Source of the DNA: Propionibacteriaceae bacterium AM104-82
GTDB lineage: Bacteria; Actinomycetota; Actinomycetes; Propionibacteriales; Propionibacteriaceae
Direction: 5' to 3'
Length of the DNA: 64,000 bases
NCBI GenBank assembly: GCA_027658995.1
Contig: JAQDQK010000007.1
Span: 17,675 to 81,674, forward strand
In this document: positions 8,364-18,150 of the stretch, piece after piece
Layout: each line of letters starts with the position of its first letter
Position numbering within the stretch: the stretch's first letter is position 1
Notes under the pieces: model-generated
Databases searched by the model: none
Seen by the model: only the letters and a program-made list of their open reading frames with translations
What the model was told of the DNA's origin: nothing
Position numbers and translations under genes: made by a program

Positions 8364-10376
8364 CTAGCCGAACAGCGCGTCCAGGCTCGGGACCGTCACC
8401 GACGGCGCCACCGGACGGGTCGCGCCCGCCGAGGTGGCCACCGGCGCGGCAAGCAGGCCCGCCGAGCTGACCTGGTCCATCACGCCGACAGCCTGCTCCG
8501 TCAGGAATCGGCTCGGCTTGGCCAGCACGTGCCGCGAACTCATGCTCGTGGGGTGCACCGGGAGCCGCATGGGCGAGTAGATGCGCAGCGAGTCGCGGGC
8601 CCTGGTCGCCGCGACGTAGAACAGGCGCTGCTCCTCCTCGAGGCCCTCCTTCGACGTGAGCGCCATGTCGGAGGGAAGCGCCCCGTCGGAGGCGCGCAAC
8701 AGGTGGACGTTGCGCCACTCGAGGCCCTTTGCGGAGTGGATGGTCGACAGCACGAGGAAGTCCTCGTCCAGGTGCGGCTTCTTCGCCCAGTCCCCCGCGA
8801 CCGACGTCGGGTCGATGGTCGCCTCCGCGATGAAGGAGCGCAGGTCGCGCTGCCGTGCCGCCGCCTGCGCGACGCCCTCGACGTCGGCGGCCCGCCTGCC
8901 CCAGTCGACGTAGTGCTGGCGAAGCAGCGGTTCGACCGCGGCGTGGCAGGCCTCGACCATCAGCGCTGGGACCCGCGTCTGGCTTGCGGCGCCGATGAAC
9001 TCGAGCGTGGTCGCAAGCGCGGTGCGCGCCTTGGGCGGCGCCTCGGCGACGACCTCGTCGGGGCTTGCCCCCTCGACGAGCCGGGCCGCGAGCGTCCGGG
9101 ACGACACCTTGCCGATCGCGCGGTGCCGCGTCAGGAGCCGGTACCAGGAGATCTCGTCCGCGGGGTTGAGGCTGACGCGGAAGGCGGCGATCAGGTCTCG
9201 GACGTGGGCGGTCTCGAGGTAGCCGATGCCTCCGTACTTGTGGAACGGGATGTTGCGCACCCGCAGTTCGATCTCGAGTTGGTTGCTGTGCGTGCCGGTG
9301 CGAAACAGCACGGCCTGGTCGCGCAGGTCCATGCCCTCCTGGTGCGCGGCCAGCACCGCCTCCGCGACCTCCCGCGCCTCGTCGTCGGAGTTGGCGCACT
9401 GCACGTGGACCGGCTTCGGGCCGCTTGCGCCGCGGTCGGCGACCAGGTCGAGGCGCAGGTCGCCGGGGCGCACCACGTTGGCGAGGTCGAGGATCTGCTG
9501 GCTGGAGCGGAAGTTGCGCTCCAGTCGCACAAGCGTCGAGCCGGGCAGGTCGTCGTGCAGGCGCAGGAGGTGTTCTGCGGTGGCGCCGCGGAAGCCGTAG
9601 ACGGCCTGCGCGTCGTCGCCCACCACCGTCAGGCCGACCCCGTCCGGGCGGAGCAGGCGGACGATGTCGACCTGGATCTGGTTCACGTCCTGGTACTCGT
9701 CGACGAGCACCCAGTCCCAGCGGGCCCTGAGCCGGTCCCCGACGGACGGGTCGGCAAGCAGCGCCCGCCAGTAGAGCAGCAGGTCGTCGAAGTCGAGCAG
9801 GCCGCGGGCGCGCTTGCGCTCGACGTAGGACTTGAGCAGCGCGTTGATGGCGTCGGCGTGGTCGAGGCACCAGGGGAACTGGTCGCTCATCACGGTGCGG
9901 GTCGGCACCCCGGTGTTGACGGCACGCGAGTAGATGTCGGCCAGCGACTGCGACGTGGGCAGCCGGTTCGAGGTCCCGGTGAGGCCGTGCTCCTCGCGGA
10001 GCAGGTCGATGAGGTCGGTGACGTCGCCCGGGTCGAGCACCGTGACGTCCTCGAGGCCGAGGTGCTGGGTGTGCTCGGCGACGAGTCGGTGCGCGACGGC
10101 GTGGAAGGTGCCGCTCCACATCCGCTGCGTGACCGACGGGTCGGAGCACAGCGCGGCCGCCCGGCTGGTCATCGCGGCGGCGGCCCGGCGGGTGAAGGTG
10201 AGCAGCAGGATCCGCTCCGGGGCGACACCCGAGTCGATCAGCCGCGCGACCCGCGCCGTCAGGGTGCGCGTCTTCCCCGTCCCTGCGCCCGCGGCCACCA
10301 CGAGCGGCCCGGCGTCGTGCTCCACCGCCTCGCGCTGCGCGTCGTCCAGGTCTGCCACGTAGTCCACGTCCGTCAT
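8364..10376 (-). CDS. UvrD/PcrA-like superfamily 1 ATP-dependent DNA helicase
   Basis: The 670-aa protein has the SF1 helicase motifs in order: Q-motif (LDDAQREAV), Walker A GAGTGKT (residues 30-36), motif Ia (LTFTRRAA), motif II VDEYQD, motif III GDDAQAVYGFRGA, then the 2A region with SAKGLEW and VAATRARD. It should unwind DNA 3' to 5' in repair or recombination. It is shorter than UvrD1/PcrA (about 750 aa), and no HRDC or nuclease domain is evident, so it is probably one of the accessory actinobacterial UvrD-like helicases. The start at 10376 has no SD, but TAGGGT sits 7 nt upstream, consistent with a leaderless transcript. The most likely alternative name is uvrD2-like. Confidence 0.92.
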   Translation of the reverse strand: MTDVDYVADLDDAQREAVEHDAGPLVVAAGAGTGKTRTLTARVARLIDSGVAPERILLLTFTRRAAAAMTSRAAALCSDPSVTQRMWSGTFHAVAHRLVAEHTQHLGLEDVTVLDPGDVTDLIDLLREEHGLTGTSNRLPTSQSLADIYSRAVNTGVPTRTVMSDQFPWCLDHADAINALLKSYVERKRARGLLDFDDLLLYWRALLADPSVGDRLRARWDWVLVDEYQDVNQIQVDIVRLLRPDGVGLTVVGDDAQAVYGFRGATAEHLLRLHDDLPGSTLVRLERNFRSSQQILDLANVVRPGDLRLDLVADRGASGPKPVHVQCANSDDEAREVAEAVLAAHQEGMDLRDQAVLFRTGTHSNQLEIELRVRNIPFHKYGGIGYLETAHVRDLIAAFRVSLNPADEISWYRLLTRHRAIGKVSSRTLAARLVEGASPDEVVAEAPPKARTALATTLEFIGAASQTRVPALMVEACHAAVEPLLRQHYVDWGRRAADVEGVAQAAARQRDLRSFIAEATIDPTSVAGDWAKKPHLDEDFLVLSTIHSAKGLEWRNVHLLRASDGALPSDMALTSKEGLEEEQRLFYVAATRARDSLRIYSPMRLPVHPTSMSSRHVLAKPSRFLTEQAVGVMDQVSSAGLLAAPVATSAGATRPVAPSVTVPSLDALFG

Positions 10377-10461
10377 GGCTCGGACCCTAATCGTCGCCTC
10401 CGACGAAACATGCCGGTCAGTACGCCAGGGCTGGGGTGAGCGTCGCGCCGAGTCGATCTGC

Positions 10462-10541
10462 TTGAGCAGCATTCACTTGTCGACGGGCGACACGCCGACG
10501 GCGAACGGTCGCGGGCCGATCGAACCCCGACTACTGCTCAA
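10462..10541. repeat. 80-bp TTGAGCAG element, E1
   Basis: It is exactly 80 bp, with inverted ends TTGAGCAG / CTGCTCAA and TCG at positions 19-21 of both arms. It is about 92% identical to the copy at 10613-10692. It lies in the 388-bp gap between the helicase start and the groEL stop. Confidence 0.8.
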
Positions 10542-10612
10542 CCACGAACCCGACCCAAGCCCCTCGGTCACCTGCACGCCGGGGAGGCTCACGCTGGCGG
10601 GCTGGGCGAGCG

Positions 10613-10692
10613 TTGAGCAGCATTCACTGGTCGACGCGCGACACGCCGACCCCGAACCGTCGCGGACCGATCGAACCCCGACTACTGCTCAA
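10613..10692. repeat. 80-bp TTGAGCAG element, E2
   Basis: This second copy starts 151 bp after E1, with the same 80-bp length and ends. It stops 24 bp before the groEL terminator hairpin. The rest of the 10377-10764 gap contains nothing else recognised. Confidence 0.8.
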
Positions 10693-10716
10693 CGAACGTC
10701 CCGCCCCAGCACAAAG

Positions 10717-10745
10717 AAGCCCCGGACCGAAACGGTCCGGGGCTT
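10717..10745 (-). terminator. groESL transcription terminator
   Basis: A perfect 12-bp stem (AAGCCCCGGACC / GGTCCGGGGCTT) with loop GAAAC lies 20 bp past the groEL stop. On the minus strand a short T-rich stretch (CTTTG) follows, so it fits an intrinsic terminator. Confidence 0.8.
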
Positions 10746-10764
10746 CCGAGCAGAGATCAGCAGA

Positions 10765-12369
<1,605 letters not shown>

Positions 12370-12666
12370 TTACTTGCTGACGACGGCGAGGATGTCGCGC
12401 GCGTTCAGCAGGAGGTACTCCTGGCCGTCGTACTTGACCTCGGTGCCGCCGTACTTCGAGAAGATGACGACGTCGCCCTCGGCAACGTCGAGGGGGATGC
12501 GGTTGCCCTTGTCGTCGATGCGGCCGGGGCCGGTCGCGATGACCTTGCCCTCCTGGGGCTTCTCCTTGGCCGTGTCGGGGATGACGAGGCCGGAGGCGGT
12601 GGTCTGAACGGCCTCGAGGGGCTGAATGAGGATGCGGTCCTCGAGCGGCTTGATCGTGGTTGCCAC
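12370..12666 (-). CDS. groS: Co-chaperonin GroES (Hsp10)
   Basis: This 98-aa protein is the heptameric lid of GroEL. The family pattern is clear: [15 protein letters not shown] at the N-terminus, the mobile loop around [19 protein letters not shown], and the C-terminal DILAVVSK. The GTG start at 12666 (VATTIKPL) is preferred over the ATG 9 bp upstream because AAAGGTG sits 6 nt before it and the family usually begins there. It is the first gene of the groESL operon. Confidence 0.98.
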   Translation of the reverse strand: MATTIKPLEDRILIQPLEAVQTTASGLVIPDTAKEKPQEGKVIATGPGRIDDKGNRIPLDVAEGDVVIFSKYGGTEVKYDGQEYLLLNARDILAVVSK

Positions 12667-12754
12667 GTCAAACACCTTTCTCTCTTCGATTCCGGTTGCC
12701 CGGTTCAGTGTTCTGTCTGGGTGGCTGGGCGTCGTCGCGGGTGCCGCCTGGCCG

Positions 12755-12781
12755 TTAGCACCCGACGTGGTCGAGTGCCAA
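12755..12781 (-). promoter_or_regulatory. CIRCE operator 1 (HrcA site)
   Basis: A 9-9-9 inverted repeat (TTAGCACCC, 9 nt, GAGTGCCAA) closely matches the CIRCE consensus TTAGCACTC-N9-GAGTGCTAA. It lies just downstream of the predicted groES -10 box, where HrcA bound to it would block transcription. Confidence 0.9.
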
Positions 12782-12786
12782 TCCCA

Positions 12787-12815
12787 AAGCTATCGCTTGA
12801 TTAGCACTCAATCAA
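12787..12815 (-). promoter_or_regulatory. Putative groESL promoter
   Basis: On the minus strand TTGATT (12810-12815) and TAGCTT (12787-12792) are spaced by 17 nt, a plausible housekeeping -35/-10 pair. The -35 falls inside CIRCE 2 and the expected start site falls near CIRCE 1. This is inferred from motif and position only. Confidence 0.5.
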
Positions 12816-12827
12816 GCCGAGTGCCAA
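12801..12827 (-). promoter_or_regulatory. CIRCE operator 2 (HrcA site)
   Basis: TTAGCACTC, 9 nt, then GAGTGCCAA is a near-perfect CIRCE element. It overlaps the predicted -35 box, so HrcA bound here would occlude RNA polymerase. Confidence 0.93.
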
Positions 12828-12937
12828 CCAAGATCGACGGTCTGCCGCCGTCGGTCCCCGGGAATTGCTCCCGGGGGTGCGGGAAGTTGAGCCGAACGGC
12901 TCTTAAGCTGCTAGCCACACCGACAAGGGAGGCACGG

Positions 12938-13657
12938 ATGGCCTGGTTCAAGCGTAAGAAGGAAGAGGTACAGGAGCCCGAGGAGGTACAGGAGGACCCC
13001 CGCTGGGAGCAGTGGGCGGCCGCCCGCAACGGCTACTGGAGTGGCATCGGAAGCGTCGACAAGGACGTGGTCGCCTACCTGGTCAGCCCCGAGTTCATGG
13101 GCGCTCCCCCGTGGCCGACGACCCGACAGTCCTACAGCGTGACGCGCACCGACGCCACGACGATCATCGCCTCCGACGGCATGACCGACCCGCACCGCGA
13201 CAATTCCGGCCCCGCAAACGGCTTCGGCGCAGAGGTCTACCTGGAGTCGCCCGGGCTCGTGGGGGCCGACTTTGCAGCCATCCGGGAGAGCTGGGAACTG
13301 GACGCGTTGCAGAACTTCGCGGCCAACGTCGCCGACCTCGGCGGCATCACAGGCCACCTCGACAACTACGGCGTGGTCTCGATGGAGCTTCCCGCGCCCG
13401 AGGGCATCCCCGCGCAGATGGTCACGCCCAACGGCACCGTCGGCGTCCTCATCGGCCTCGACGCGCCGGGCCGCCCGGCGGGCGTCGACCTGGGCGAGGG
13501 CGAGTCGGCGCGGATGATCCCCGTCACCGTCATCACCCCGGCCGAGACCGCCTACATCGTCGAGGGCGGCGCCGCTGCCCGCAACGACCTCGCGGAGAAG
13601 TTGGCTGCCGCCGGCGTCGGGGTGACCTCCGACGTCAACCGGCAGAGCGTGGTCTGA
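12938..13657 (+). CDS. Hypothetical protein (239 aa)
   Basis: The ATG at 12938 has a good SD (AAGGGAGG). The protein begins with a short charged segment (WFKRKKEEVQEPEEVQEDP) followed by a single soluble alpha/beta domain with no signal peptide or membrane helix. The pattern YSVTRTDATTIIASDGM, then GFGAEVYLE, then MIPVTVITPAE is faintly reminiscent of suppressor-of-fused-like domains, but this could not be confirmed. It is transcribed away from groES and overlaps the 3' end of the convergent pxpBC gene by 23 bp. Its function is unknown. Confidence 0.85.
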   Translation: MAWFKRKKEEVQEPEEVQEDPRWEQWAAARNGYWSGIGSVDKDVVAYLVSPEFMGAPPWPTTRQSYSVTRTDATTIIASDGMTDPHRDNSGPANGFGAEVYLESPGLVGADFAAIRESWELDALQNFAANVADLGGITGHLDNYGVVSMELPAPEGIPAQMVTPNGTVGVLIGLDAPGRPAGVDLGEGESARMIPVTVITPAETAYIVEGGAAARNDLAEKLAAAGVGVTSDVNRQSVV

Positions 13658-15188
13658 CCGCACGCACCAACCGACAGCGCCGCCCGGGCACCAACTGGGC
13701 GGCGCTGTCTGCTGCCTGCGGGGTGAGCACCCCGACGACGGGGTAGCCGCCGGTCACCGGATGGTCGGCGAGGAACAGCACCGGCTCGCCCGAGGGCGGC
13801 ACCTGGATCGCTCCCCGCACCACCGGCTCGCTGGGCAGTTCACCGGGGGCGCGGCGCAGCGGCTCGCCCGTCAACCGCGCCCCGACCCGGTCGACGGACC
13901 CGCCAACGACCCACGTCGATCCGTCCAGCCCTTCGACCCACTCGGACCTCGGCCCGGGCAGATAGGCCAGGTCCACGACGTCAGCGGGCTGCGCCGTGAC
14001 GGGGGTCCAGTCGACGCCGGGCAGCCAGCCGGGGCGCGCATCGCCGACGGGGACCGACGATCCCGCCACCAGCGGCGCGGGTCCGAGCCCGCCGAGCGTG
14101 TCGGTCGAGCGGGAGCCGAGCACCTCGAGCACCTCGACCCCGCCGCGCACCGACAGGTACGTCCGCAGCCCGCCCTCCGGACTCCGGAGGCTCAGCCGCT
14201 CGCCGTCGCGCAGCGCGAATGCGACGCCGGGCGAGACCGGCCGCCCGTCGACGTCAGCCGGGCAGGGTGCGCCAGTCAGCGCGACCGTGTGGTCCCCGAC
14301 CGCCCGAAGCGCGACCTGGCCGAGCGTGATCTCGAGCGCCGCAGCGCCAGGCGGGTTCCCGACGAGCCGCTCGCCCAACCGGTAGGCGCCGAGGTCGGCC
14401 GCTCCGGAGGACCCGACGCCGATGGCGCCCAGCCGTTTGCGTCCCTCGTCCTGGACCGTGACGGGCAGCAGGGCGCTCTCGACGACGAGCCCCTGGACCG
14501 GCGCGGTGGGCGGGGCCTCCGCGACGGCCCTGCGGGACGGCTGGCCGGGCTTGGCGGAACCCGCGCGGACCGCCTCGAAGCGGACGGTGGTGCCCGGGGT
14601 CAGGAGCGCGGGTGGGGCGGCGTCGGGGTCGAACAGCGTGACGTCTGTGGTCCCGAGCAGCCGCCATCCGCCGGGCGAGGCCGTCGGGTAGATGCCCGAG
14701 AACTCGTCGGCCAGCCCGACGGAACCTTTCGGGACGCGGGTTCTGGGCGACGCGAGCCGAGGCACGCGCAGCCTCGGGTCGCCGCCGACGAGGTAGCTGA
14801 AGCCGGGCGCGAAGCCTCCGAAGGCGACCCGCCACGGTGTGTCGACGTGGGCACGGATCACCTCCGCCACCGTCAGCCCGGTTGCCTCCGCCACGGAGGC
14901 GAGGTCGGGGCCGTCGTAGCGCACCGGGACGACCACCTCGCGGGCCGGGGCTGCGTCCGCCGTCGAGAGCGGACCGGCAAGCAGCGTCTCGACCGACGCG
15001 CCAAGCTCCGAGGCCGGGGCGCCTGCGATCAGCACGGTCCGGGCGGCGGGGACGACGTCGGTGACCGATCCCCACGGTCCACGCCCGGCATGGGCGGCGG
15101 CGCGCAGCACCGGTTCGGCGGCGAGCACCTCGTCGAGCGAGGCGAACTCGACGAGCAGGGCGCGCTCGCCACACGGCAGGAGCCTCAC
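13635..15188 (-). CDS. pxpBC: 5-oxoprolinase subunits B and C, fused (KipI-KipA type)
   Basis: This 517-aa fusion has an N-terminal PxpB half (residues about 1-205; MRLLPCGERALLVEF and the AFGGFAPGFSYLVG segment) and a C-terminal PxpC half (about 225-517; LLPVTVQDEGR, LGAIGVGSSGAAD and LFLADHPVTGGYPVVG). With PxpA these subunits hydrolyse ATP to open 5-oxoproline (pyroglutamate) to glutamate in the cytoplasm. Separate subunits are the commoner arrangement. The GTG start at 15188 overlaps the pxpA stop by 4 bp, implying translational coupling. Older annotations call such proteins allophanate hydrolase or biotin-dependent carboxyltransferase. Confidence 0.93.
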   Translation of the reverse strand: MRLLPCGERALLVEFASLDEVLAAEPVLRAAAHAGRGPWGSVTDVVPAARTVLIAGAPASELGASVETLLAGPLSTADAAPAREVVVPVRYDGPDLASVAEATGLTVAEVIRAHVDTPWRVAFGGFAPGFSYLVGGDPRLRVPRLASPRTRVPKGSVGLADEFSGIYPTASPGGWRLLGTTDVTLFDPDAAPPALLTPGTTVRFEAVRAGSAKPGQPSRRAVAEAPPTAPVQGLVVESALLPVTVQDEGRKRLGAIGVGSSGAADLGAYRLGERLVGNPPGAAALEITLGQVALRAVGDHTVALTGAPCPADVDGRPVSPGVAFALRDGERLSLRSPEGGLRTYLSVRGGVEVLEVLGSRSTDTLGGLGPAPLVAGSSVPVGDARPGWLPGVDWTPVTAQPADVVDLAYLPGPRSEWVEGLDGSTWVVGGSVDRVGARLTGEPLRRAPGELPSEPVVRGAIQVPPSGEPVLFLADHPVTGGYPVVGVLTPQAADSAAQLVPGRRCRLVRAVRPRSAG

Positions 15189-15964
15189 CCGTGCTCATCC
15201 GACGAGGCGGCCACGAACGGTGCGACCCGCACCCCTGCCGCGGCGAGGCGGTCGCACACCGCGCGGGCAAGGTCGGCCGCTCCCTCGGTGTCGCCGTGCA
15301 GGCACACCGACTCCACGTGCATCTCGACCCGTGTCCCGTCGAGGGCGGTCACGCAGCGGTCGATGACCATCGTCAGCACCCGCTCGGCGACCTCATCCGC
15401 GTCGGTGACCAGCGCGCCCGGCTCGGAGCGCGGAACCAGCGTTCCGTCGGCCCGGTAGCCGCGATCGGCGAAGCCCTCAGCGACCGTCCGCAGGCCCGCC
15501 TCAGCGGCGCGGCGCAGCAGCGCCGACCCTGGCAGCCCGACGACGGGAAGCCGCCTGTCATAGGCGAGGACGGCCTCGACGACCGCGGCGGCCTGGGCCT
15601 CGTGGTGCACGACGGCGTTGTACAGCGCCCCGTGCGGCTTGACGTAGCCGACCCGGACGCCGAAGCGTCGGCAGATGCCCTCCAGCGCGCCGATCTGGTA
15701 GACGACGTCGGCCGTCAGTTCCTCGGGTGCCACGTCCATGAACCGGCGCCCGAAGCCCGCGAGGTCGCGGTAGCTGACCTGAGCACCGACGACGACGCTC
15801 CGCTCGGCGGCAAGCCGGCAGGTGGCGGTGAGCGTCAGTGGGTCCCCGGCGTGGAACCCGCAGGCCACGTTGGCGCTGCTGACGACGTCGAGCATCGCCT
15901 CGTCGTCGCCGAGGCGCCAGCGCCCGAAGGACTCTCCGACGTCCGCGTTGAGGTCGATCACCAT
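15185..15964 (-). CDS. pxpA: 5-oxoprolinase subunit A (LamB/YcsF family)
   Basis: This 259-aa protein has the family hallmarks IDLNADVGESFGRW at the N-terminus, SSANVACGFHAGDP, YVKPHGALYN and CLHGDTEGA near the C-terminus. It is the catalytic subunit that acts with PxpBC to convert 5-oxoproline plus ATP to glutamate. The ATG at 15964 is chosen because it gives the family length and has TAGGCT 7 nt upstream with no SD, consistent with a leaderless mRNA. It is the first gene of the pxpA-pxpBC operon and is divergent from the cobalamin riboswitch. Confidence 0.96.
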   Translation of the reverse strand: MVIDLNADVGESFGRWRLGDDEAMLDVVSSANVACGFHAGDPLTLTATCRLAAERSVVVGAQVSYRDLAGFGRRFMDVAPEELTADVVYQIGALEGICRRFGVRVGYVKPHGALYNAVVHHEAQAAAVVEAVLAYDRRLPVVGLPGSALLRRAAEAGLRTVAEGFADRGYRADGTLVPRSEPGALVTDADEVAERVLTMVIDRCVTALDGTRVEMHVESVCLHGDTEGAADLARAVCDRLAAAGVRVAPFVAASSDEHG

Positions 15965-16034
15965 GGCGCCGAGCCTATCGGCTAGGGCCTCGGCAGGGCG
16001 CCCGCTCGGGCGGGTCGCGGACCCCGTCAGCAGT

Positions 16035-16140
16035 GTTAGAGTGACCGCGTCAGTGAGAGGAAGCCGGTGCGATTCCGGCGCTGACCCGCAACCGTGACGG
16101 CATCGCCGAAGCCGGGAACTCACCCTGACAGACCACAGGT
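16035..16140 (+). promoter_or_regulatory. Cobalamin riboswitch
   Basis: The stretch contains the aptamer core GAAGCCGGTGCGATTCCGG, then GCTGACCCGCAACCGTGA, and later a B12-box-like AAGCCGGGAACTCACCCTGA. These match the conserved parts of AdoCbl-type riboswitches. TAGAGT at 16037-16042 is a possible -10. Between the aptamer and the ATG at 16231 are two hairpins (CATCCGT/ACGGATG near 16148-16169 and CCTCGG/CCGAGG near 16185-16212) that could form the expression platform next to the ribosome-binding site (AAGAGG). It should repress the downstream importer operon when cobalamin is plentiful. Confidence 0.92.
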
Positions 16141-16230
16141 AATTTGCATCCGTCGCGGACTACGGATGGGTCCGGGCCCGCTTCCTCGGCCTGGCTCTAG
16201 CAGTCCCGAGGCAGAAAGGGTAAGAGGCCC

Positions 16231-16980
16231 ATGTCTCTCACAGAATCCACCGGAACGACCGCTCGTCGCGGCGTCCTCGCACGCCTGACGGCGCTGCTCG
16301 CGCTCACCTTCGTGGCGCTGATGGCGGCGCTGCCTGCACCGGCCCGCGCCGACGGCGCAGACAACGAGGTGGGGGCCTGCCTCGCCGCAGACAAGGTATG
16401 GCTGCTGATCACCACCGAGACCGACGAGGTGATCGCCAACGAGTGCGTCGGCAACCCCGCCACCGGTGACGAGGCCATCGCCAACGCAGGGGTGCCCGTC
16501 GTGCTCGGCGACATGAACATGATCTGCACCCTCGGCGGCCACCCCGCCGAATGCCCCAAGACCTTCGCGGGCGCCTACTGGGCCTACTACCAGGGCGAAC
16601 CCGGCAAGGAATACGCCTACGCGCAGGTCGGCCCCGCGGAGGCCAAGCCGGTCGGCGGCACCATCGAGGCGTGGTGCTACGCCACCGACAACAAGGAGTG
16701 CACCCCTCCGCAGTTGAAGATCGTCCAGGGCGGCACCGAGGTCGCTCCCCCGGCAGGCACCACCGCCGTCGACCTGAAGCTCACCGGTGCGGCCGCGAGC
16801 CCCAGCCCGACGGCGCAGCCAACGGCCGACGCGAGCCAGGTCCCGGCGCCCGCTGAGCCCACCGGATCGGCCCCCTGGGGCTGGATCATCGGCGGCGTCG
16901 CGGTGCTCGCCGTGATCGTCGGCGCGGTGCTGTGGCTGCGTGCCCGCGGCGGCGGCAAGGGCGCTGTCGGCGGACGCTGA
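16231..16980 (+). CDS. Membrane-anchored surface protein, DUF4430/transcobalamin-like, linked to ECF transporter
   Basis: The 249-aa protein has a Sec signal peptide (charged start, hydrophobic core at residues about 20-36, cleavage after ARA near 41), an extracellular domain (about 42-185), a Pro/Ser/Thr/Ala-rich stalk (about 186-212) and a C-terminal membrane helix (about 214-235) followed by a basic tail. The domain contains YWAYYQGEPGKEYAYAQVG and an IEAWCY strand, a pattern seen in DUF4430 domains, which are related to the beta domain of transcobalamin. As the first gene behind the cobalamin riboswitch it may capture cobalamin or a corrinoid for the importer. That role is inference; the topology is clear. 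Confidence 0.85.
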   Translation: MSLTESTGTTARRGVLARLTALLALTFVALMAALPAPARADGADNEVGACLAADKVWLLITTETDEVIANECVGNPATGDEAIANAGVPVVLGDMNMICTLGGHPAECPKTFAGAYWAYYQGEPGKEYAYAQVGPAEAKPVGGTIEAWCYATDNKECTPPQLKIVQGGTEVAPPAGTTAVDLKLTGAAASPSPTAQPTADASQVPAPAEPTGSAPWGWIIGGVAVLAVIVGAVLWLRARGGGKGAVGGR

Positions 16981-16986
16981 CCCAAG

Positions 16987-18150
16987 ATGCCCCGTCTCCT
17001 CCCCCGGGTCGCACCGACCGGGCCTGCCACCCCGCAGGACCCGGTCGGGCGCGACCTCAGGTCCGTGCACCCATGGGCCTGGTGGGGATGGGCGCTGTGC
17101 GCGAGCGCGGCGGTGAGCCTCACCACCAATCCGTTGGTGATCGCGCTGATCGCCGCGGCCGTCGTCACGGTCGTGCTGAGACGACGCCCGGACGCGCCAT
17201 GGGCACGGTCCCTGAAGATCTACCTGATGCTCGCCGCGATCATCGTGGCGATGCGGTTGTTCTTCCAGATCACCATCGGCGGAAGGCGCACCGGAACGGT
17301 GCTCTTCACCCTCCCGTCGATCTCGCTTCCCGACTGGGCCGCGGGCATCACGCTCGGCGGCCCCGTCACGCTCGACGGGCTGGCCTTCGCGCTGTTCGAC
17401 GCGATCCGGCTCGCCGTGATGCTGCTGTGCGTCGGCGCCGCGAACTCGCTGGCCAACCCGCGCACCGCGCTGAAGTCGGTGCCCGCGGCGCTTCGTGACA
17501 TCTCCACCGCCGTCGTGATCGCGCTGGCCCTCGTGCCGCAACTGATCGGCTCGATCCACCGGGTCCGCCGCGGGCAGCGACTGCGCGGCGGTCGCACCCG
17601 CGGCCTGAAGGCCATCCCGGGCACCCTGCTTCCCGTCATCGAGGACGCCGTCGAGGGGTCGCTGCAGTTGGCAACCTCGATGGAGGCCCGGGGCTACGGA
17701 CGCACCCGCAACGCCGACGAGCCGCGCCGCGGCACCTGGCAGTTGCTCACGGCCCTGCTCGGGGTGCTGCTCGGCAGTTACGTGCTGCTCGCCGTGCCGG
17801 GGACCACGCCCGGCCCGTTCGGGCTCAGCACGGCCGCCTGGCTGGCCGTCGCGGTGCTCGGCCTCGCCGTCGGACTCGCGGTGTGGGGCATGCGCGCCTC
17901 CGCCACCCAACTGGGCGTGACGCGCTACCGGCCGGCCCCCTGGGGCGCCCCCGAGTATGTGACGCTGGCCTGCGGCGTCGTGGGCCTCGCCGTGGTGTTG
18001 TGGCTGATCTCCTCCTACGGCGCGCCGTCCGAGATGAACGCCAGGCAGATCCCCATGCAGTGGCCGACGCTGCCCCCGTTGGCGATCCTCGCCGCGGCCG
18101 CCTTCGTCGTGCCAGGCTTCGCGACCCCTGACCCGAGAAGGCCACGATGA
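16987..18150 (+). CDS. ecfT: ECF transporter transmembrane component EcfT
   Basis: This 387-aa integral membrane protein has several hydrophobic segments (about 35-58, 75-95, 135-155, 250-275, 285-305 and 325-350). Between them is a cytoplasmic stretch containing SMEARGYGRTR, which fits the A-R-G coupling-helix motif used by EcfT to contact the ATPases. It starts 6 bp after the surface protein gene and overlaps the ATPase gene by 4 bp (ATGA). In an ECF importer this subunit bridges the ATPases and the substrate-binding S component. It is longer than typical EcfT (about 270 aa), with extra C-terminal helices. Confidence 0.9.
   Translation: MPRLLPRVAPTGPATPQDPVGRDLRSVHPWAWWGWALCASAAVSLTTNPLVIALIAAAVVTVVLRRRPDAPWARSLKIYLMLAAIIVAMRLFFQITIGGRRTGTVLFTLPSISLPDWAAGITLGGPVTLDGLAFALFDAIRLAVMLLCVGAANSLANPRTALKSVPAALRDISTAVVIALALVPQLIGSIHRVRRGQRLRGGRTRGLKAIPGTLLPVIEDAVEGSLQLATSMEARGYGRTRNADEPRRGTWQLLTALLGVLLGSYVLLAVPGTTPGPFGLSTAAWLAVAVLGLAVGLAVWGMRASATQLGVTRYRPAPWGAPEYVTLACGVVGLAVVLWLISSYGAPSEMNARQIPMQWPTLPPLAILAAAAFVVPGFATPDPRRPR

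Noticed and set aside
9826..9836. TTGAGCAGC inside the UvrD-like gene, and similar strings near 25031 and 28749
   Set aside because: No matching inverted arm 80 bp away; these are coding sequence encoding Leu-Leu-Lys or similar and match by chance.
7606..10149. One long protein joining the GntR regulator to an upstream region
   Set aside because: The N-terminal part is a shifted-frame shadow of the helicase gene; the regulator's own GTG at 8274 gives the normal family length.
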